From positions 1 to 64,000 of the forward strand of contig NZ_JNZS01000004.1 of the NCBI RefSeq assembly GCF_000718515.1: a stretch of DNA of 64,000 nucleotides. The letters run 5' to 3'. The notes below the pieces were generated by a model. That model did no database searches and was not told where the DNA came from. It saw only the letters and a list, made by a program, of their open reading frames with translations. The translations under genes were made by a program, and so were the position numbers. This DNA is from Micromonospora parva. GTDB lineage: Bacteria > Actinomycetota > Actinomycetes > Mycobacteriales > Micromonosporaceae. Shown here in pieces: positions 9,667-18,799 of this stretch (position 1 is its first letter; the number at the start of each line of letters is the position of its first letter).

Positions 9667-10998
9667 TCAGACGCGGGGCGCACCGACGGGCTGGGACGCC
9701 TCGACGAACTCCTCGCGCGGGTCGTGCAACTGACCCAGGGCGACCACCTCACGCTTGAGGAAGAACGCCAACGACCAGTCCACCACCACGCGGATCTTGC
9801 GGTTGAACGACGGGATCCGGCTCATGTGGTACGTCCGGTGCATCACCCAGGCCGGCCAACCGGTCATCTTGATCCCGTACACCTGGGCCACGCCCTTGTG
9901 CAGGCCGAGGCTCGCCACGCTGCCGACGTGCTTGTGCTTGTAGTTCACCGGCTCACGGCCCCGGACCACGGCCACGATGTTGTCGGCCATCCGGGCGGCC
10001 TGACGCACCGCGTGCTGGGCGCTCGGCGAGCAGAAGTTGCCCGGCTCCTTGGTGAGGTCCGGAACGGCGGCGCAGTCACCGGCGCTCCAGGCACCCTCGA
10101 CCACCTGGTCACCGTCGACCACCTGCAGGGTGGGCAGGCAGGTGATCCGCCGACGGTCGTCGCGCGGGAAGTCGGTCGCGTCCAGCATCGGCGACGGCTT
10201 CACACCGGCCGTCCAGACGATCGTGTCGGAGCGGAAGCTGTCACCGTCGGAGAGCTTGACCACCCCGTCGACGCAGGACTCGAGCCGGGTGTCCAGCCGG
10301 ATGTCCATGTTCCGCTTCAGCAGCTGCTGCACGGTGTAGGCACCCATGTCCCGGTCGACCTCGGGCAGCACCCGCTGGGTCGCCTCGACCAGCACCCACC
10401 GAACCTCGTCCTGCTTGAGCTCCGGGTAGTAGCGCAGGGCGTCGCGAGCCATGTCCTCCATCTCGGCGAGCGCCTCGATGCCGGCGTACCCACCACCGAC
10501 GAAGGTGAAGGTCAGCGCCGAACGGCGGACGTCCGGATCCGGCGTGGCAGCCGCCACGTCGAGCCGATCCAGCACGTGGTTGCGCAGGTAGATCGCCTCA
10601 CCGATGGTCTTGAACCCGATGCCCTGCTCGTGCAGGCCGGGAATCGGCAGGGTGCGGGAGACCGAACCCGGGGCCACGATCACGTGGTCGTAGGTGATCT
10701 CCCGGGCCGGGCCGCTGATCGGCTGCACGGTGGCCACCTTGCGGTCGTGCTCGATCCGCGTGACCGTACCGGCCACCATCTTGCACCGGCGCAACTCCCG
10801 CCGCAGCGGCACCACGGAGTGCCGCGGGGAGATGTTGCCCGCCGCCGCCTCGGGCAGGAACGGCTGATAGGTCATGTGGGGTTGGGGGTCCACCACCATG
10901 ACCTCAGCCTCACGGGAGCTGAGCTTCTTCGACAGGCGCAGGGCGGCGTACAGACCGACGTGCCCGGCACCAACCACAAGGATCCGCTTCGGATTCAC
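9667..10998 (-). CDS. ndh: Type II NADH dehydrogenase
   Basis: 443-residue single-subunit, non-proton-pumping NADH:menaquinone oxidoreductase on the inner face of the membrane. The N-terminal FAD Rossmann motif is ILVVGAGHVGLYAALRL, the NAD-binding motif is FTFVGGGYAGIEALAE (about residue 165), and the second FAD contact is AWSAGDCAAVPDL (about 300). The C-terminal amphipathic stretch around RTYHMSRIPSFNRKIR fits membrane association. The GTG start lies 12 bases after a GGGGAAAG ribosome-binding site. A type II enzyme matches aerobic actinomycetes that also carry complex I. Confidence 0.93.
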   Translation of the reverse strand: MNPKRILVVGAGHVGLYAALRLSKKLSSREAEVMVVDPQPHMTYQPFLPEAAAGNISPRHSVVPLRRELRRCKMVAGTVTRIEHDRKVATVQPISGPAREITYDHVIVAPGSVSRTLPIPGLHEQGIGFKTIGEAIYLRNHVLDRLDVAAATPDPDVRRSALTFTFVGGGYAGIEALAEMEDMARDALRYYPELKQDEVRWVLVEATQRVLPEVDRDMGAYTVQQLLKRNMDIRLDTRLESCVDGVVKLSDGDSFRSDTIVWTAGVKPSPMLDATDFPRDDRRRITCLPTLQVVDGDQVVEGAWSAGDCAAVPDLTKEPGNFCSPSAQHAVRQAARMADNIVAVVRGREPVNYKHKHVGSVASLGLHKGVAQVYGIKMTGWPAWVMHRTYHMSRIPSFNRKIRVVVDWSLAFFLKREVVALGQLHDPREEFVEASQPVGAPRV

Positions 10999-11069
10999 GT
11001 TGTCTATCTTTCCCCGGCCGGCTCAGGTAATCCCGCTCGCGCCCCCCATCTGTGACGGAGCACAACCCA

Positions 11070-11096
11070 TGTGACCTGCGTAACCCTCAGGTCACA
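11070..11096. promoter_or_regulatory. 9-9-9 palindrome between ndh and the membrane gene
   Basis: TGTGACCTG and CAGGTCACA are perfect 9-bp arms with a 9-base spacer. It sits five bases past the stop of the 11101-11661 gene and about 70 bases upstream of the ndh start, both on the minus strand. It could be the terminator of the former or an operator for ndh. Its geometry does not match the Rex consensus. Confidence 0.45.
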
Positions 11097-11100
11097 GCGG

Positions 11101-11661
11101 TCACCGACGCCGCAGGAGCCAACCGAGCAACGCCGCCGTCCCCACCGCCACCAGCAACCCCAGCACGGTGACCCACTGGTATCCGGCTCCCCCACCCGTC
11201 CCCGCCGCCTGCAACAGCAGCACGCCCAACACGGCGGCACCCAACAGCACGGCGGCCGAGCGCACCAACCATCGGCTGATCAACTCCGGGTCCACCACCG
11301 CGTCGTAGGGCAGCAGCGCGGCCAGCGCGCAGAGGGTGTGGCCCAGATACAGCAGGGCCGCGACGGCCAGCAGCCGCCAGAGCGCGACCGGACGGCCGTA
11401 CCCGTCGGTGGCGAGCAGCCAACCCCCGACAGTGACCAACGCCGTGAAGGTCATCCAGACCCGACGCGGGCCGAACGCGGGCAACAGGGCGGCGAACGCC
11501 AGGAAGAGGATCGGCCGGCCGGAAAGCACCTCCGCCGGAAACGCCAGGGCGAACCCGGCAAGCACGATGACGAAGATCGCCGCCCGCACCAGCAGCGGGG
11601 CGACGCTGATCCGGGCGACGGCGTTCCGCGTCGCCCGAGCCCGCTCCACGACCGGGTTCAC
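11101..11661 (-). CDS. Membrane protein at the end of the MoxR/DUF58 operon
   Basis: 186 residues with about five hydrophobic helices and a basic C terminus (GWLLRRR). No family recognised. The GTG at 11661 (MNPVVERARATRN) follows a GAAAGG ribosome-binding site. An alternative GTG at 11688 would overlap the DUF58 stop codon and add nine residues. Position as the last gene of a tightly packed operon suggests it assists the MoxR/DUF58 system at the membrane. Confidence 0.75.
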   Translation of the reverse strand: MNPVVERARATRNAVARISVAPLLVRAAIFVIVLAGFALAFPAEVLSGRPILFLAFAALLPAFGPRRVWMTFTALVTVGGWLLATDGYGRPVALWRLLAVAALLYLGHTLCALAALLPYDAVVDPELISRWLVRSAAVLLGAAVLGVLLLQAAGTGGGAGYQWVTVLGLLVAVGTAALLGWLLRRR

Positions 11662-11677
11662 CGCACTGACCTTTCGT

Positions 11678-13120
11678 TCACCGGCCACCCACCCTGGGGG
11701 CCGTCGCCAACCGCGCCACGTCCCGCAGCACCTGGTCCAGGCTGCCGGCGCCCGCCCAGCGGACCACCGGCACGCCGTGCTCGCGGAGCTGCCCGATCAT
11801 GATCTCCCGGTCCAGGCGCCACAGCCGGTACGCCACCTCGGCCCAGCCCCGGTCCTTCGGTGACGCCAGGTCCGTCGGCAACGTGTCGACGGCCACCACG
11901 AACCGCCCGCCGCGAGCCAACCGGGCGAGCATCTGCGCCGACCGTTCGTCCAGCAGCGGGGTGAGCACCACCACCAACGCGTCCGAGGAGAGCAACTGCG
12001 GGCCGAAGACCTGGTCGTACGGTTCGTGCGCGGACGCGTGCACCCGGACGTCGAGCAGCCACTCCAGGACGGTGAGGTACTGCCGCCGCCCGGCGGCCGG
12101 CCGGAGCCGACGGGCGGCCGGCCCGTACTCCAGCAGGGAGACCCGGTCGCCACGGTGCAGGTAGTGCTCGGCGATCGCGGCGGTGGCCCGGACGGTGGTG
12201 TCCAGCACCGAGGCGGCACCGTCCACCCCACCGGAGCGGCCCGCCTCGGCGAGCACGTCGAGCAGCACCACCACCTCTGCGTCCCGGTCGGAGAGGGTGG
12301 CGGCCACGTGCAGTTGCCGGGCCCGCAACGAGACCCGCCAGTCGATGCGGCGCAGCCGGTCACCGGGGGCGAAGACGCGTACGCCGGCCAGCTCGCCGCC
12401 CTCTCCGGGTCGGCGGGAGTGGTGCGCCCCGACCAGGCCGGCTGCGCGGGGCATCGCCTCCACCGCCTCGAACGGCTCGGTACGCGGGTACACCCGCACC
12501 CGGACCGGCTCGGTGATCACCGCCCGGGAGACCAGCAGACCGCCCGCCGTGGCGACTCGGGCACCGGCGGGGCCTATCGGGTGCCGGCCCCAGCGCAGGG
12601 CCCTGCCGGCCAACTCAAGGTCGACAGCGGCACCGATCGGCACCGAGGTCACGAACGGTCGGTCGGCGACGGAACGGCCCCCGTTGTTACCCGGAGCGGT
12701 CACCCCGGTCGCCGCGACGGCACTCTGTGCCCCGTCGCCGGCGGCCTCGTCGCTGGCGAAGCCGGCCCTGTCGATCCGCAGCCACGGCGACACCCGGGAC
12801 CGCATCACCACCAGGTCGTAGTCGACAGTGTCCGGGTTGCCGACGCTCACCGCCGCCGCCACGTCACCGCCCTCGACAAGCGGCCCGCCGTCACCCTGGG
12901 TGATCCAGACCTGGGGCAGCGCCGTGGGCCGTCGACGCAACGCGTACGCGGTGCCCAGCGCGAACGGAGCGGCCAGCACGATCAGGTCCACCCTGCCCAG
13001 CAGCACGCCGGCCACCAGCAGCAGGCCGGCGAGCAGCACCGCGCGGCCGAGCGCCGGGGTGGGCGCCCAACCGGCGGCCGGTTCCGCTTCGGTGGCCCTC
13101 GGCACTGTCGGTCCGGTCAT
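11678..13120 (-). CDS. DUF58 domain protein (MoxR partner)
   Basis: 480 residues. Two N-terminal hydrophobic segments (about 25-60) anchor a beta-rich region, followed by the DUF58 signature GEGGELAGVRVFAPGDRLRRIDWRVSLR (quoted in part: GELAGVRVFAPGDRLRRIDW) near residue 270. A von Willebrand-A-like fold follows, with VVLLDVL as the likely metal-site strand. DUF58 proteins are nearly always encoded beside MoxR ATPases and are thought to be their substrates or adaptors. The start at 13120 overlaps the MoxR stop (TGATG); a longer open frame upstream is the shadow of MoxR. Confidence 0.9.
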   Translation of the reverse strand: MTGPTVPRATEAEPAAGWAPTPALGRAVLLAGLLLVAGVLLGRVDLIVLAAPFALGTAYALRRRPTALPQVWITQGDGGPLVEGGDVAAAVSVGNPDTVDYDLVVMRSRVSPWLRIDRAGFASDEAAGDGAQSAVAATGVTAPGNNGGRSVADRPFVTSVPIGAAVDLELAGRALRWGRHPIGPAGARVATAGGLLVSRAVITEPVRVRVYPRTEPFEAVEAMPRAAGLVGAHHSRRPGEGGELAGVRVFAPGDRLRRIDWRVSLRARQLHVAATLSDRDAEVVVLLDVLAEAGRSGGVDGAASVLDTTVRATAAIAEHYLHRGDRVSLLEYGPAARRLRPAAGRRQYLTVLEWLLDVRVHASAHEPYDQVFGPQLLSSDALVVVLTPLLDERSAQMLARLARGGRFVVAVDTLPTDLASPKDRGWAEVAYRLWRLDREIMIGQLREHGVPVVRWAGAGSLDQVLRDVARLATAPRVGGR

Positions 13121-14127
13121 CAGTGCCGGGGCCCGCCGGCGGCGTAGCTGGGCAGCGCGCCACTGGCCGGGGCGGGAGTCGCCTCCAGCACCTCGCCCAC
13201 CACGAACGCCGGGTCGACCCGGCGCAACCACATCTCCGGGCGCAGGGTGATCCGGTGTGCCAGGGCGGGCGCGGCCACCGACTTGACGTCCTCCGGCACC
13301 ACGTAGTCCCGGCCGCCGAACACCGCGCGGACCCGGGCCAGCAACAGCAACGCCAGCGAACCACGAGGTGAGGCGCCGACCAGCACCGACGGGTGCTCCC
13401 GGGTGGCCGCGGTGAGCGACACGATGTAGCGGCCGATGGAGTCCTCCACCACCACGTCCTCCAGGGCGGCCTGCATGGCCCGCAGCGTCGCCGCGTCGAC
13501 CACCGGCTTGATGTCCGCCTCCTCCCGGCGACGGCCCATCCGGCGGCGCAGCACCTCCCACTCCTCTTCGTGCTGCGGGTACCCGAACGAGACCCGCAGC
13601 AGGAACCGGTCCAGCTGCGCCTCGGGTAGCGGGTAGGTGCCCTCGTACTCGATGGGGTTGGCGGTGGCCAGCACGTGGAACGGCTCGTCGAGCTTGTAGG
13701 TCACCCCCTCCACCGACACCTGCTTCTCCTGCATCGCCTCCAGCAGCGCGGACTGGGTCTTCGGCGGCGTCCGGTTGATCTCGTCGGCGAGGAGCAGGTT
13801 GGTGAAGACCGGGCCGGCCCGGAAGCTGAAGTCGCCGTTGCGCTGGTCGTAGAGGAAGGAGCCGGTGACGTCGGCGGGGAGCAGGTCGGGGGTGAACTGC
13901 AACCGACGGAAGTCCAACCCGAGCGCCTGGGCGAACGATCGGGCGGTGAGCGTCTTACCGAGCCCCGGCAGGTCCTCCAGGAGCACGTGCCCGCCGGCGA
14001 GGATGCCGGCGAGGACCAACTCCAACGCGTCCCGTTTGCCGACCACGACGGTGCCGACCGCATCCAGGACCGCCCGGGCCAGGTGCCCGACCTCGGCGGG
14101 GGCAATGCTCCGGTCCACGTCGTTCAT
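13120..14127 (-). CDS. MoxR family AAA+ ATPase
   Basis: 335-residue AAA+ ATPase of the MoxR class, chaperone-like enzymes that help assemble metal- or vWA-containing protein complexes. Walker A is EDLPGLGKT (K58), Walker B is LLLADEINR (about 125), sensor 1 is VLATANPIEYEGTYPLPEAQ (about 170) and the sensor 2 region is GASPRGSLALL. Start and stop both overlap neighbouring genes (TGATG), indicating translational coupling with the membrane protein upstream and DUF58 downstream. Confidence 0.95.
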   Translation of the reverse strand: MNDVDRSIAPAEVGHLARAVLDAVGTVVVGKRDALELVLAGILAGGHVLLEDLPGLGKTLTARSFAQALGLDFRRLQFTPDLLPADVTGSFLYDQRNGDFSFRAGPVFTNLLLADEINRTPPKTQSALLEAMQEKQVSVEGVTYKLDEPFHVLATANPIEYEGTYPLPEAQLDRFLLRVSFGYPQHEEEWEVLRRRMGRRREEADIKPVVDAATLRAMQAALEDVVVEDSIGRYIVSLTAATREHPSVLVGASPRGSLALLLLARVRAVFGGRDYVVPEDVKSVAAPALAHRITLRPEMWLRRVDPAFVVGEVLEATPAPASGALPSYAAGGPRH

Positions 14128-14711
14128 CAAATACTCTCCAGTTCGGCGACGATCACCGCGAGGTCGCGCGGCGACGGGGTGCGGCGAGGCGGGGTCTCCA
14201 GGAACGTCCACAGGCGCTCACCCAGCAGGGCGCGAGCGCGGGCGGGATCCGACTCACGGGTCACGCCGTGTTTCAGCCGCATCCGCTCGTCGGCCAGTTC
14301 ACCGATCCGGGGCAGGACCGTCCCGGTGAACCGTTCGGGTCGGGTCGAGGACCAGTCCAGCGGCCACTCCCACCTGTTGATCGCGCTGCGCAGCGCGTCC
14401 CGGGCACCCCAGTTGTAGCTGCCGTCCTCCTCGCCGGTGCCGACCCGAGCACCGCCCGGCGGCGGGGGCGGCGGCGCGAGCAGTGCGGTGACCCGGCGCA
14501 CCGCCAACACGGCGAGCACCCCGGCGATCAGTACCGGCAGCGAGACCTGAAGGCCCACCGCGCGGAGGCCGACGAGCAGGACCGCGACCAGCGCGGCGGC
14601 CCAGGCGAGGGAACGCAGCATCGGACGCCAGCGGGAGTCGCGCGCCCCCGGACCGGTCGGCGCCGCCTCCTCCTCGAAGGCGAGCAGATCGTCGATGCTG
14701 GTGCTGCTCAT
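14127..14711 (-). CDS. Membrane protein of the MoxR operon
   Basis: 194 residues with two hydrophobic helices (about 35-75, LVAVLLVGLRAVGLQ and VLIAGVLAVLAVRRV), a proline run, then a soluble Arg/Glu-rich C-terminal half. No enzymatic motif is seen. It overlaps the DUF4129 gene upstream (ATGA) and MoxR downstream (TGATG), so it is certainly co-transcribed and probably a dedicated membrane partner. Confidence 0.82.
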   Translation of the reverse strand: MSSTSIDDLLAFEEEAAPTGPGARDSRWRPMLRSLAWAAALVAVLLVGLRAVGLQVSLPVLIAGVLAVLAVRRVTALLAPPPPPPGGARVGTGEEDGSYNWGARDALRSAINRWEWPLDWSSTRPERFTGTVLPRIGELADERMRLKHGVTRESDPARARALLGERLWTFLETPPRRTPSPRDLAVIVAELESI

Positions 14712-15484
14712 GGGGTCACCACCGCGGTGAGTTCTCCGCGCAGCCGGCGAAGTGCGGCGCGGGCCTGGTCCCGGGTGCGTTCGTCGACCGGGTGGGTGGC
14801 GTACCGGGCCTCCCGGTAGACGTGCGCGAACTCCGCCAGCACGTCGGTGCTGGCGATGGCCGGCACGCCCGCCTCCGGGTCGCCCTGCAACAGCCGGCTG
14901 ACCAGGTCGGTGGGGGTGTCCCCGGCGAGCCTCGGCACACCGGCCGCGGCGGCGGTCTCCTCCAGCCGCACCCAGCAGGCGATCACCGCCACCCGGGGGT
15001 CGGTGTCCCGGTCGTCGAGTTCCACCAGGCCGGCGTCGAGGGCGGCGACGACCTCGCGGGCGGTGCCCTCGGCGGTCCGACGGCCCCGCTGCGCCGGTAG
15101 CGCCCGGGTGGTGCGGCGCAGCGCGCCCCGGACTAGGACCCAGCAGAGGTAGCCGAGCGCGGCCAGGATGGCCAGCCCGAGCAGGGCCACGGCCACCTTG
15201 CCGACCCACTCCGGAATGTGCGCCTGGGTGGCCTCGCCCGCGTCGCGTGGCTCGATCGGGATGGACGGTGACGGCTCGACGGTCGGGTACTCCGGAACCC
15301 AGGGAACGTTGTCCGCGGCCGGCGGGATCCGACTGGCCCCGATCGACGAGTGGGCGGACGCCAGCGCGGCACCGGCGAGCAGGACGGCGACCGCGCCGAC
15401 CGGCCACCACCGGCGGAGCAGGCCGAGCACCGGACGCAGCGCCGGCTCGGCCAACGGCGCGGGCGGGCGGGTTCCGTCTGTCAT
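14708..15484 (-). CDS. DUF4129 domain membrane protein
   Basis: 258 residues: one helix near the N terminus (WWPVGAVAVLLAGAALAS), an extracytoplasmic segment of about 60 residues, a second helix (VAVALLGLAILAALGYL) and a cytoplasmic DUF4129 domain ending the protein (for example ACWVRLEETAAAAGVPR and FAHVYREARYATHPV). DUF4129 genes commonly open MoxR/DUF58 operons, as here. The ATG at 15484 is preferred; a GTG nine bases upstream is possible. Confidence 0.85.
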   Translation of the reverse strand: MTDGTRPPAPLAEPALRPVLGLLRRWWPVGAVAVLLAGAALASAHSSIGASRIPPAADNVPWVPEYPTVEPSPSIPIEPRDAGEATQAHIPEWVGKVAVALLGLAILAALGYLCWVLVRGALRRTTRALPAQRGRRTAEGTAREVVAALDAGLVELDDRDTDPRVAVIACWVRLEETAAAAGVPRLAGDTPTDLVSRLLQGDPEAGVPAIASTDVLAEFAHVYREARYATHPVDERTRDQARAALRRLRGELTAVVTP

Positions 15485-15506
15485 CGCCACCACCCCACGC
15501 GTCGTC

Positions 15507-16247
15507 TCAGTCCACTCCGGCCAGCTGTTTAGCCTGGCCGAAGACGTCGTCCAACATCCCTGGTGTCAACCGCCCGGTGAAGGTGTTCTGCTGACTGACG
15601 TGGTAACAGCCCAGCAAGTCCGGGGCGTCCGTGCCGGACCAGTGTGCCCCATGACCGAACGCCGGTCGCGGGCTGGGCGGGCGCTGCCCGTACACCGCGC
15701 GGAGCACCGGCCACCACGCGGCCCAGGCGAACGCGCCCAGCGCGACCACGACCCGCAGCGTGGGCTGGACCAACGCGACCTCACGGTGCAGCCAGGGCGC
15801 GCAGGTGTCCCGTTCCGCCGGGGTCGGCTTGTTGTCCGGTGGCGCACACCGGACGGCCGAGAAGACCCGCAGGTCCCGCAGGGCGAGCCCGTCGTCGGCG
15901 GCCACACTCGTCGGCTGGTTGGCCAGCCCGGCTCGGTGCAGCGCGGCGAACAGCACGTCACCCGACCGGTCACCGGTGAAGATCCGGCCGGTGCGGTTGC
16001 CACCGTGCGCGGCGGGCGCCAACCCGAGGATCGCGATCCGCGCGTCCGAGGTGCCGAAGCCCGGCACCGGCCGACCCCAGTACTCCTGGTCGCGGAAGGC
16101 GGCCCGGCGGGTGCGGGCGACCTCCTCCCGCCACCGGACCAGCCGTGGACAGGCGAAACAGTCGCTCACCGCCGCGTCGAGGTCGGCCAGGTCGGCCGCC
16201 CGCGGTGCGCGGGCGACCACCTGTTCGGGGGTACGCGTCTCAGCCAA
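15507..16247 (-). CDS. Uracil-DNA glycosylase, family 5 (UdgB type)
   Basis: 246-residue base-excision enzyme that removes uracil and other deaminated bases from DNA. Motif A is [19 protein letters not shown], which lacks the polar Asp/Asn of classical UDGs and is typical of UdgB. Motif B is [15 protein letters not shown]. Cysteines in [27 protein letters not shown] and CAPWL fit a 4Fe-4S cluster. The proposed start is TTG at 16247, overlapping the upstream hydrolase stop; a GTG at 16220 is the alternative. The frame remains open upstream but there it is antisense shadow. Confidence 0.88.
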   Translation of the reverse strand: MAETRTPEQVVARAPRAADLADLDAAVSDCFACPRLVRWREEVARTRRAAFRDQEYWGRPVPGFGTSDARIAILGLAPAAHGGNRTGRIFTGDRSGDVLFAALHRAGLANQPTSVAADDGLALRDLRVFSAVRCAPPDNKPTPAERDTCAPWLHREVALVQPTLRVVVALGAFAWAAWWPVLRAVYGQRPPSPRPAFGHGAHWSGTDAPDLLGCYHVSQQNTFTGRLTPGMLDDVFGQAKQLAGVD

Positions 16248-16926
16248 GCTTGGCCCGGAAGAGTTCCAGGGTGCGGGCCCAGGCGCTGGCGGCGGCGCGC
16301 TGGTCGAACGCCTCCGGCCGGTCGTCGTTGAAGAAGGCGTGCGAGGTGCCCGGGTAGTCGTAGAGGTGGCAGTCACCGCCGGCCTCCTCGATGGCCCGAC
16401 GGGCGGTCTGCACGCCCTCGGCGGTCGAGGTGCCGTCCTCTTCGGAGCAGTGGATGACCGCTGCCTTGCCGGCGTAGTCGGCCCAGTCGGGGCGCATCGA
16501 CTCCCAGGGCAGCACGGGATAGAACCCGGCGGTGGCGACGATCCGCTCGGAGATGGTGGCCGACCAGAGGGCCAGGCTGCCACCGGCGCAGAAGCCCACG
16601 GCACCGACCTTACCGGTGACCTCGGGCCGCCCGGCGAGATAGTCGGCCGCTCCGGCGATGTCCTTCGCCGCCTCGTCCATCCGCATCGCCAGCAGCAGCC
16701 GCTGCGCCTCGTCCGGCTCGCTGGTCGTCTCACCGTGGTAGAAGTCCGGGGCGAGGGCCACGAAACCGGCCTCGGCGAACCGGTCGGCCACCGACCGGAT
16801 GTGCGGGACCAGACCCCACCATTCCTGAATGACGATGACGGCGGGGCTGGCCGTGCCGCTGGCGGGTATCGCGAGATACCCCTCGCTCGTGCCCCCGTTG
16901 CTGCGGTAGCTCACCATTTCGCCCAT
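16240..16926 (-). CDS. Dienelactone hydrolase family protein
   Basis: 228-residue alpha/beta hydrolase. The nucleophile is the cysteine in VGFCAGG (about residue 122), as in dienelactone hydrolase; the acid lies around SEEDGTS and the histidine is in [11 protein letters not shown] (about 200). [20 protein letters not shown] is the typical N-terminal block. Such enzymes open lactone rings in aromatic catabolism, but no chlorocatechol genes are adjacent, so the physiological substrate is unknown. AGGAGG precedes the ATG. It is coupled to the downstream glycosylase by an eight-base overlap. Confidence 0.9.
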   Translation of the reverse strand: MGEMVSYRSNGGTSEGYLAIPASGTASPAVIVIQEWWGLVPHIRSVADRFAEAGFVALAPDFYHGETTSEPDEAQRLLLAMRMDEAAKDIAGAADYLAGRPEVTGKVGAVGFCAGGSLALWSATISERIVATAGFYPVLPWESMRPDWADYAGKAAVIHCSEEDGTSTAEGVQTARRAIEEAGGDCHLYDYPGTSHAFFNDDRPEAFDQRAAASAWARTLELFRAKLG

Positions 16927-17072
16927 GGGCCGTCCTCCTAGCGGTCAGTCATCGTTGGCTGGTCGCCCAGTGGTCCTACGTGCCGGTAGCCTGCCACGCC
17001 ACGCGGCCGTCGGGAAGACGCCGGAACAGTGGCATTCACCTCCTGTTCGCCCCCTGGTGACTCCGGGTACGC

Positions 17073-17104
17073 CGACGGCGGCGGGATGTCTCCCGCCGCC
17101 GTCG
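17073..17104 (-). terminator. Hairpin terminator of the 17125-17661 gene
   Basis: A 14-bp perfect GC stem (17073-17086 with 17091-17104) closes a TGTC loop about 20 bases after the stop codon. No U-tract. Confidence 0.7.
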
Positions 17105-17124
17105 ACACCGGTCCGCCGCTCCGG

Positions 17125-17661
17125 TCAGACCTTCTTGGTCAGGCAGAGCACGTAGCCCGTCTTGCCCGGCTCGATGCTGGAGAAGATGTACCCCTCCTCG
17201 CCCTCCTTGAAGAACTGGGTGCAGGTGGTGTCGGCCTTGGCCTGAGCCTCGCTCTGGCCGTCCACCCGACCGACCACGTTGTACGCCGCGTCGGTGGAGG
17301 TGCACTCGACGACCTTGGCGCCGTCGACCTCCTCCTGCTCGGTGCCGGTGATCTCGGGCAGCTCGGCGATGCAGTCGCCGGTCTTGGCGTCCGCGGTCTC
17401 GTCCTTGTTGAAGTAGTTGCCGATCGCCGAGGCGACGCCGAACTTCAGGCCGGCGATGACGACGACGGCAAGGACCGCACCGACGATGCCGAGGACCTTC
17501 CTACCACCGGACTTCTCCGCCTTCGGCTCGGCTGGCTGCGGCTCGGTCGCCTGCGGCGACTCGCCAGCGGGTTGCTGCGGCGCGGCCGCTTGCGGCGTCT
17601 CGACGGCCGGCTCAGGGGTTGCGGCGTCGGACGCGGGGGGCGGTGCGACCTGCTCTGACAC
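17125..17661 (-). CDS. Single-pass membrane protein with extracytoplasmic domain (LppU-like)
   Basis: 178 residues. A Pro/Ala/Glu-rich cytoplasmic leader (1-50) precedes one membrane helix (VLGIVGAVLAVVVIAGLKFG) and an extracytoplasmic domain with three cysteines (GDCIAELPE, VVECTSTDA, TTCTQFF) plus a fourth in YVLCLTKK, suggesting two disulfides. The layout resembles the LppU/SCO3897-type family, but this is a weak assignment. Function is unknown. A strong hairpin follows the gene. Confidence 0.75.
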   Translation of the reverse strand: MSEQVAPPPASDAATPEPAVETPQAAAPQQPAGESPQATEPQPAEPKAEKSGGRKVLGIVGAVLAVVVIAGLKFGVASAIGNYFNKDETADAKTGDCIAELPEITGTEQEEVDGAKVVECTSTDAAYNVVGRVDGQSEAQAKADTTCTQFFKEGEEGYIFSSIEPGKTGYVLCLTKKV

Positions 17662-17791
17662 GGGGGTTCCTTCCGAGGGGTTGATGAGCAGACGACACCG
17701 TAACGATCATTGATTTTCGGTGCCGTCCCGCTCGCCTCGTCCGTTCAGCTATTTCCCAGCTTCACCCGCATGATCCAGTTCACACCTCGGT

Positions 17792-18799
17792 TCACCGGGT
17801 CGGGGTGGGGGTTGGTGTCCCGCTCGGCGGCACTGCGGTGGGCGTACCGTCTGGCGGCGGCGTCCCGGTCGGCCCGGGTGTGCCGCTCGGGTCCGGGGTG
17901 CTGGTCGGGTCCGGAGGGCTGGTCGCTGAACCGCGCGGGAGGGGTGCGCCGGGCGCGCGGGGCACGAAGGGCGCCTGCTCCGGGCAGTACGGGTACGCCC
18001 GCAGGTTCGGCTTGTCATAGACCTCTTCCGAGCAGTCCGGGTAGCCGAGCCGGATCGGATTGCCGTTCTGGTCGAAGAGTCGGGCGTTCTCCACCAGTCG
18101 GCCCTCGCTGTCGTAGACGAAGACGTCCCGGACCCGGTCGTACTGGCTGTCGACCGAGGTCTGGTCGTAGCCGTAGTCGCCGTAGCGCATCCGGTCCTCG
18201 GCCTGCATCAGCGCGGCGAACGCGAAGATCACCAGCACCACGCTGCCGACCTGCACGGCCGAGCGCGGCCAGCGGGTCAGCTGAGCCGAGCGGCGGCCGA
18301 TCCAGATGGAGGCGACCACGAAACCGATCAGCATGATCATGCCGGCGAGCAACTCACCGCCGAACCTCGGCAGCAACCCGAAGCTGCCGCCGGTGCTGAT
18401 CACGGTGACCAGCATCGCCGCCAGGTAGCCCCGGAGCACCCACCAGCCGGGGCGCAGCAGGTGGAGGAAGTCGCTGGCCGTCGCGTACCCCAGGGGTGGG
18501 CCGAGACGGGTGTCCAGGGTGCGCAGCCGGCCGCGGACCCGGGCCATCGCGGTGGCCACCCGCTGGTCGAGGTTGCGCCCGCCGCCCGGTGCGGCGCCGG
18601 CCGCGGCGCGCAGCTCGGCGGCGTACGTCTCGGGCTCGCCCAGTCGCTCGAGAAGGGTGCCCTCGGCCTCGGCGGCGACCTCGGTGAGGTGGTCGGCGAG
18701 GTCCTCGGTCAGCTCGTCGCGTTGCGCGGTCGGCAGGTCGGCCAGAGCGGCCCGGACCCGCGCCACGTAGTCGGTGATCTCCTGCTCCGTGACGGTCAT
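17792..18799 (-). CDS. HAAS-domain membrane protein, PadR partner
   Basis: 335 residues. The N-terminal 70 residues form a helical HAAS/DUF1700-like domain (VARVRAALADLPTAQRDEL, LERLGEPETYAAELRAA), usually encoded next to PadR regulators. Four hydrophobic helices follow (about 115-220), then an exported-looking segment with two cysteines (YPDCSEEV, YPYCPEQ) and a low-complexity Pro/Thr/Gly/Ser tail of about 50 residues. The start overlaps the padR stop (ATGA). HAAS proteins are thought to sense or transmit a signal; what is sensed here is unknown. Confidence 0.82.
   Translation of the reverse strand: MTVTEQEITDYVARVRAALADLPTAQRDELTEDLADHLTEVAAEAEGTLLERLGEPETYAAELRAAAGAAPGGGRNLDQRVATAMARVRGRLRTLDTRLGPPLGYATASDFLHLLRPGWWVLRGYLAAMLVTVISTGGSFGLLPRFGGELLAGMIMLIGFVVASIWIGRRSAQLTRWPRSAVQVGSVVLVIFAFAALMQAEDRMRYGDYGYDQTSVDSQYDRVRDVFVYDSEGRLVENARLFDQNGNPIRLGYPDCSEEVYDKPNLRAYPYCPEQAPFVPRAPGAPLPRGSATSPPDPTSTPDPSGTPGPTGTPPPDGTPTAVPPSGTPTPTPTR

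Noticed and set aside
11051..11096. Rex redox-repressor site upstream of ndh
   Set aside because: TGTG and CACA half-sites occur, but spacing differs from the known Rex operator.
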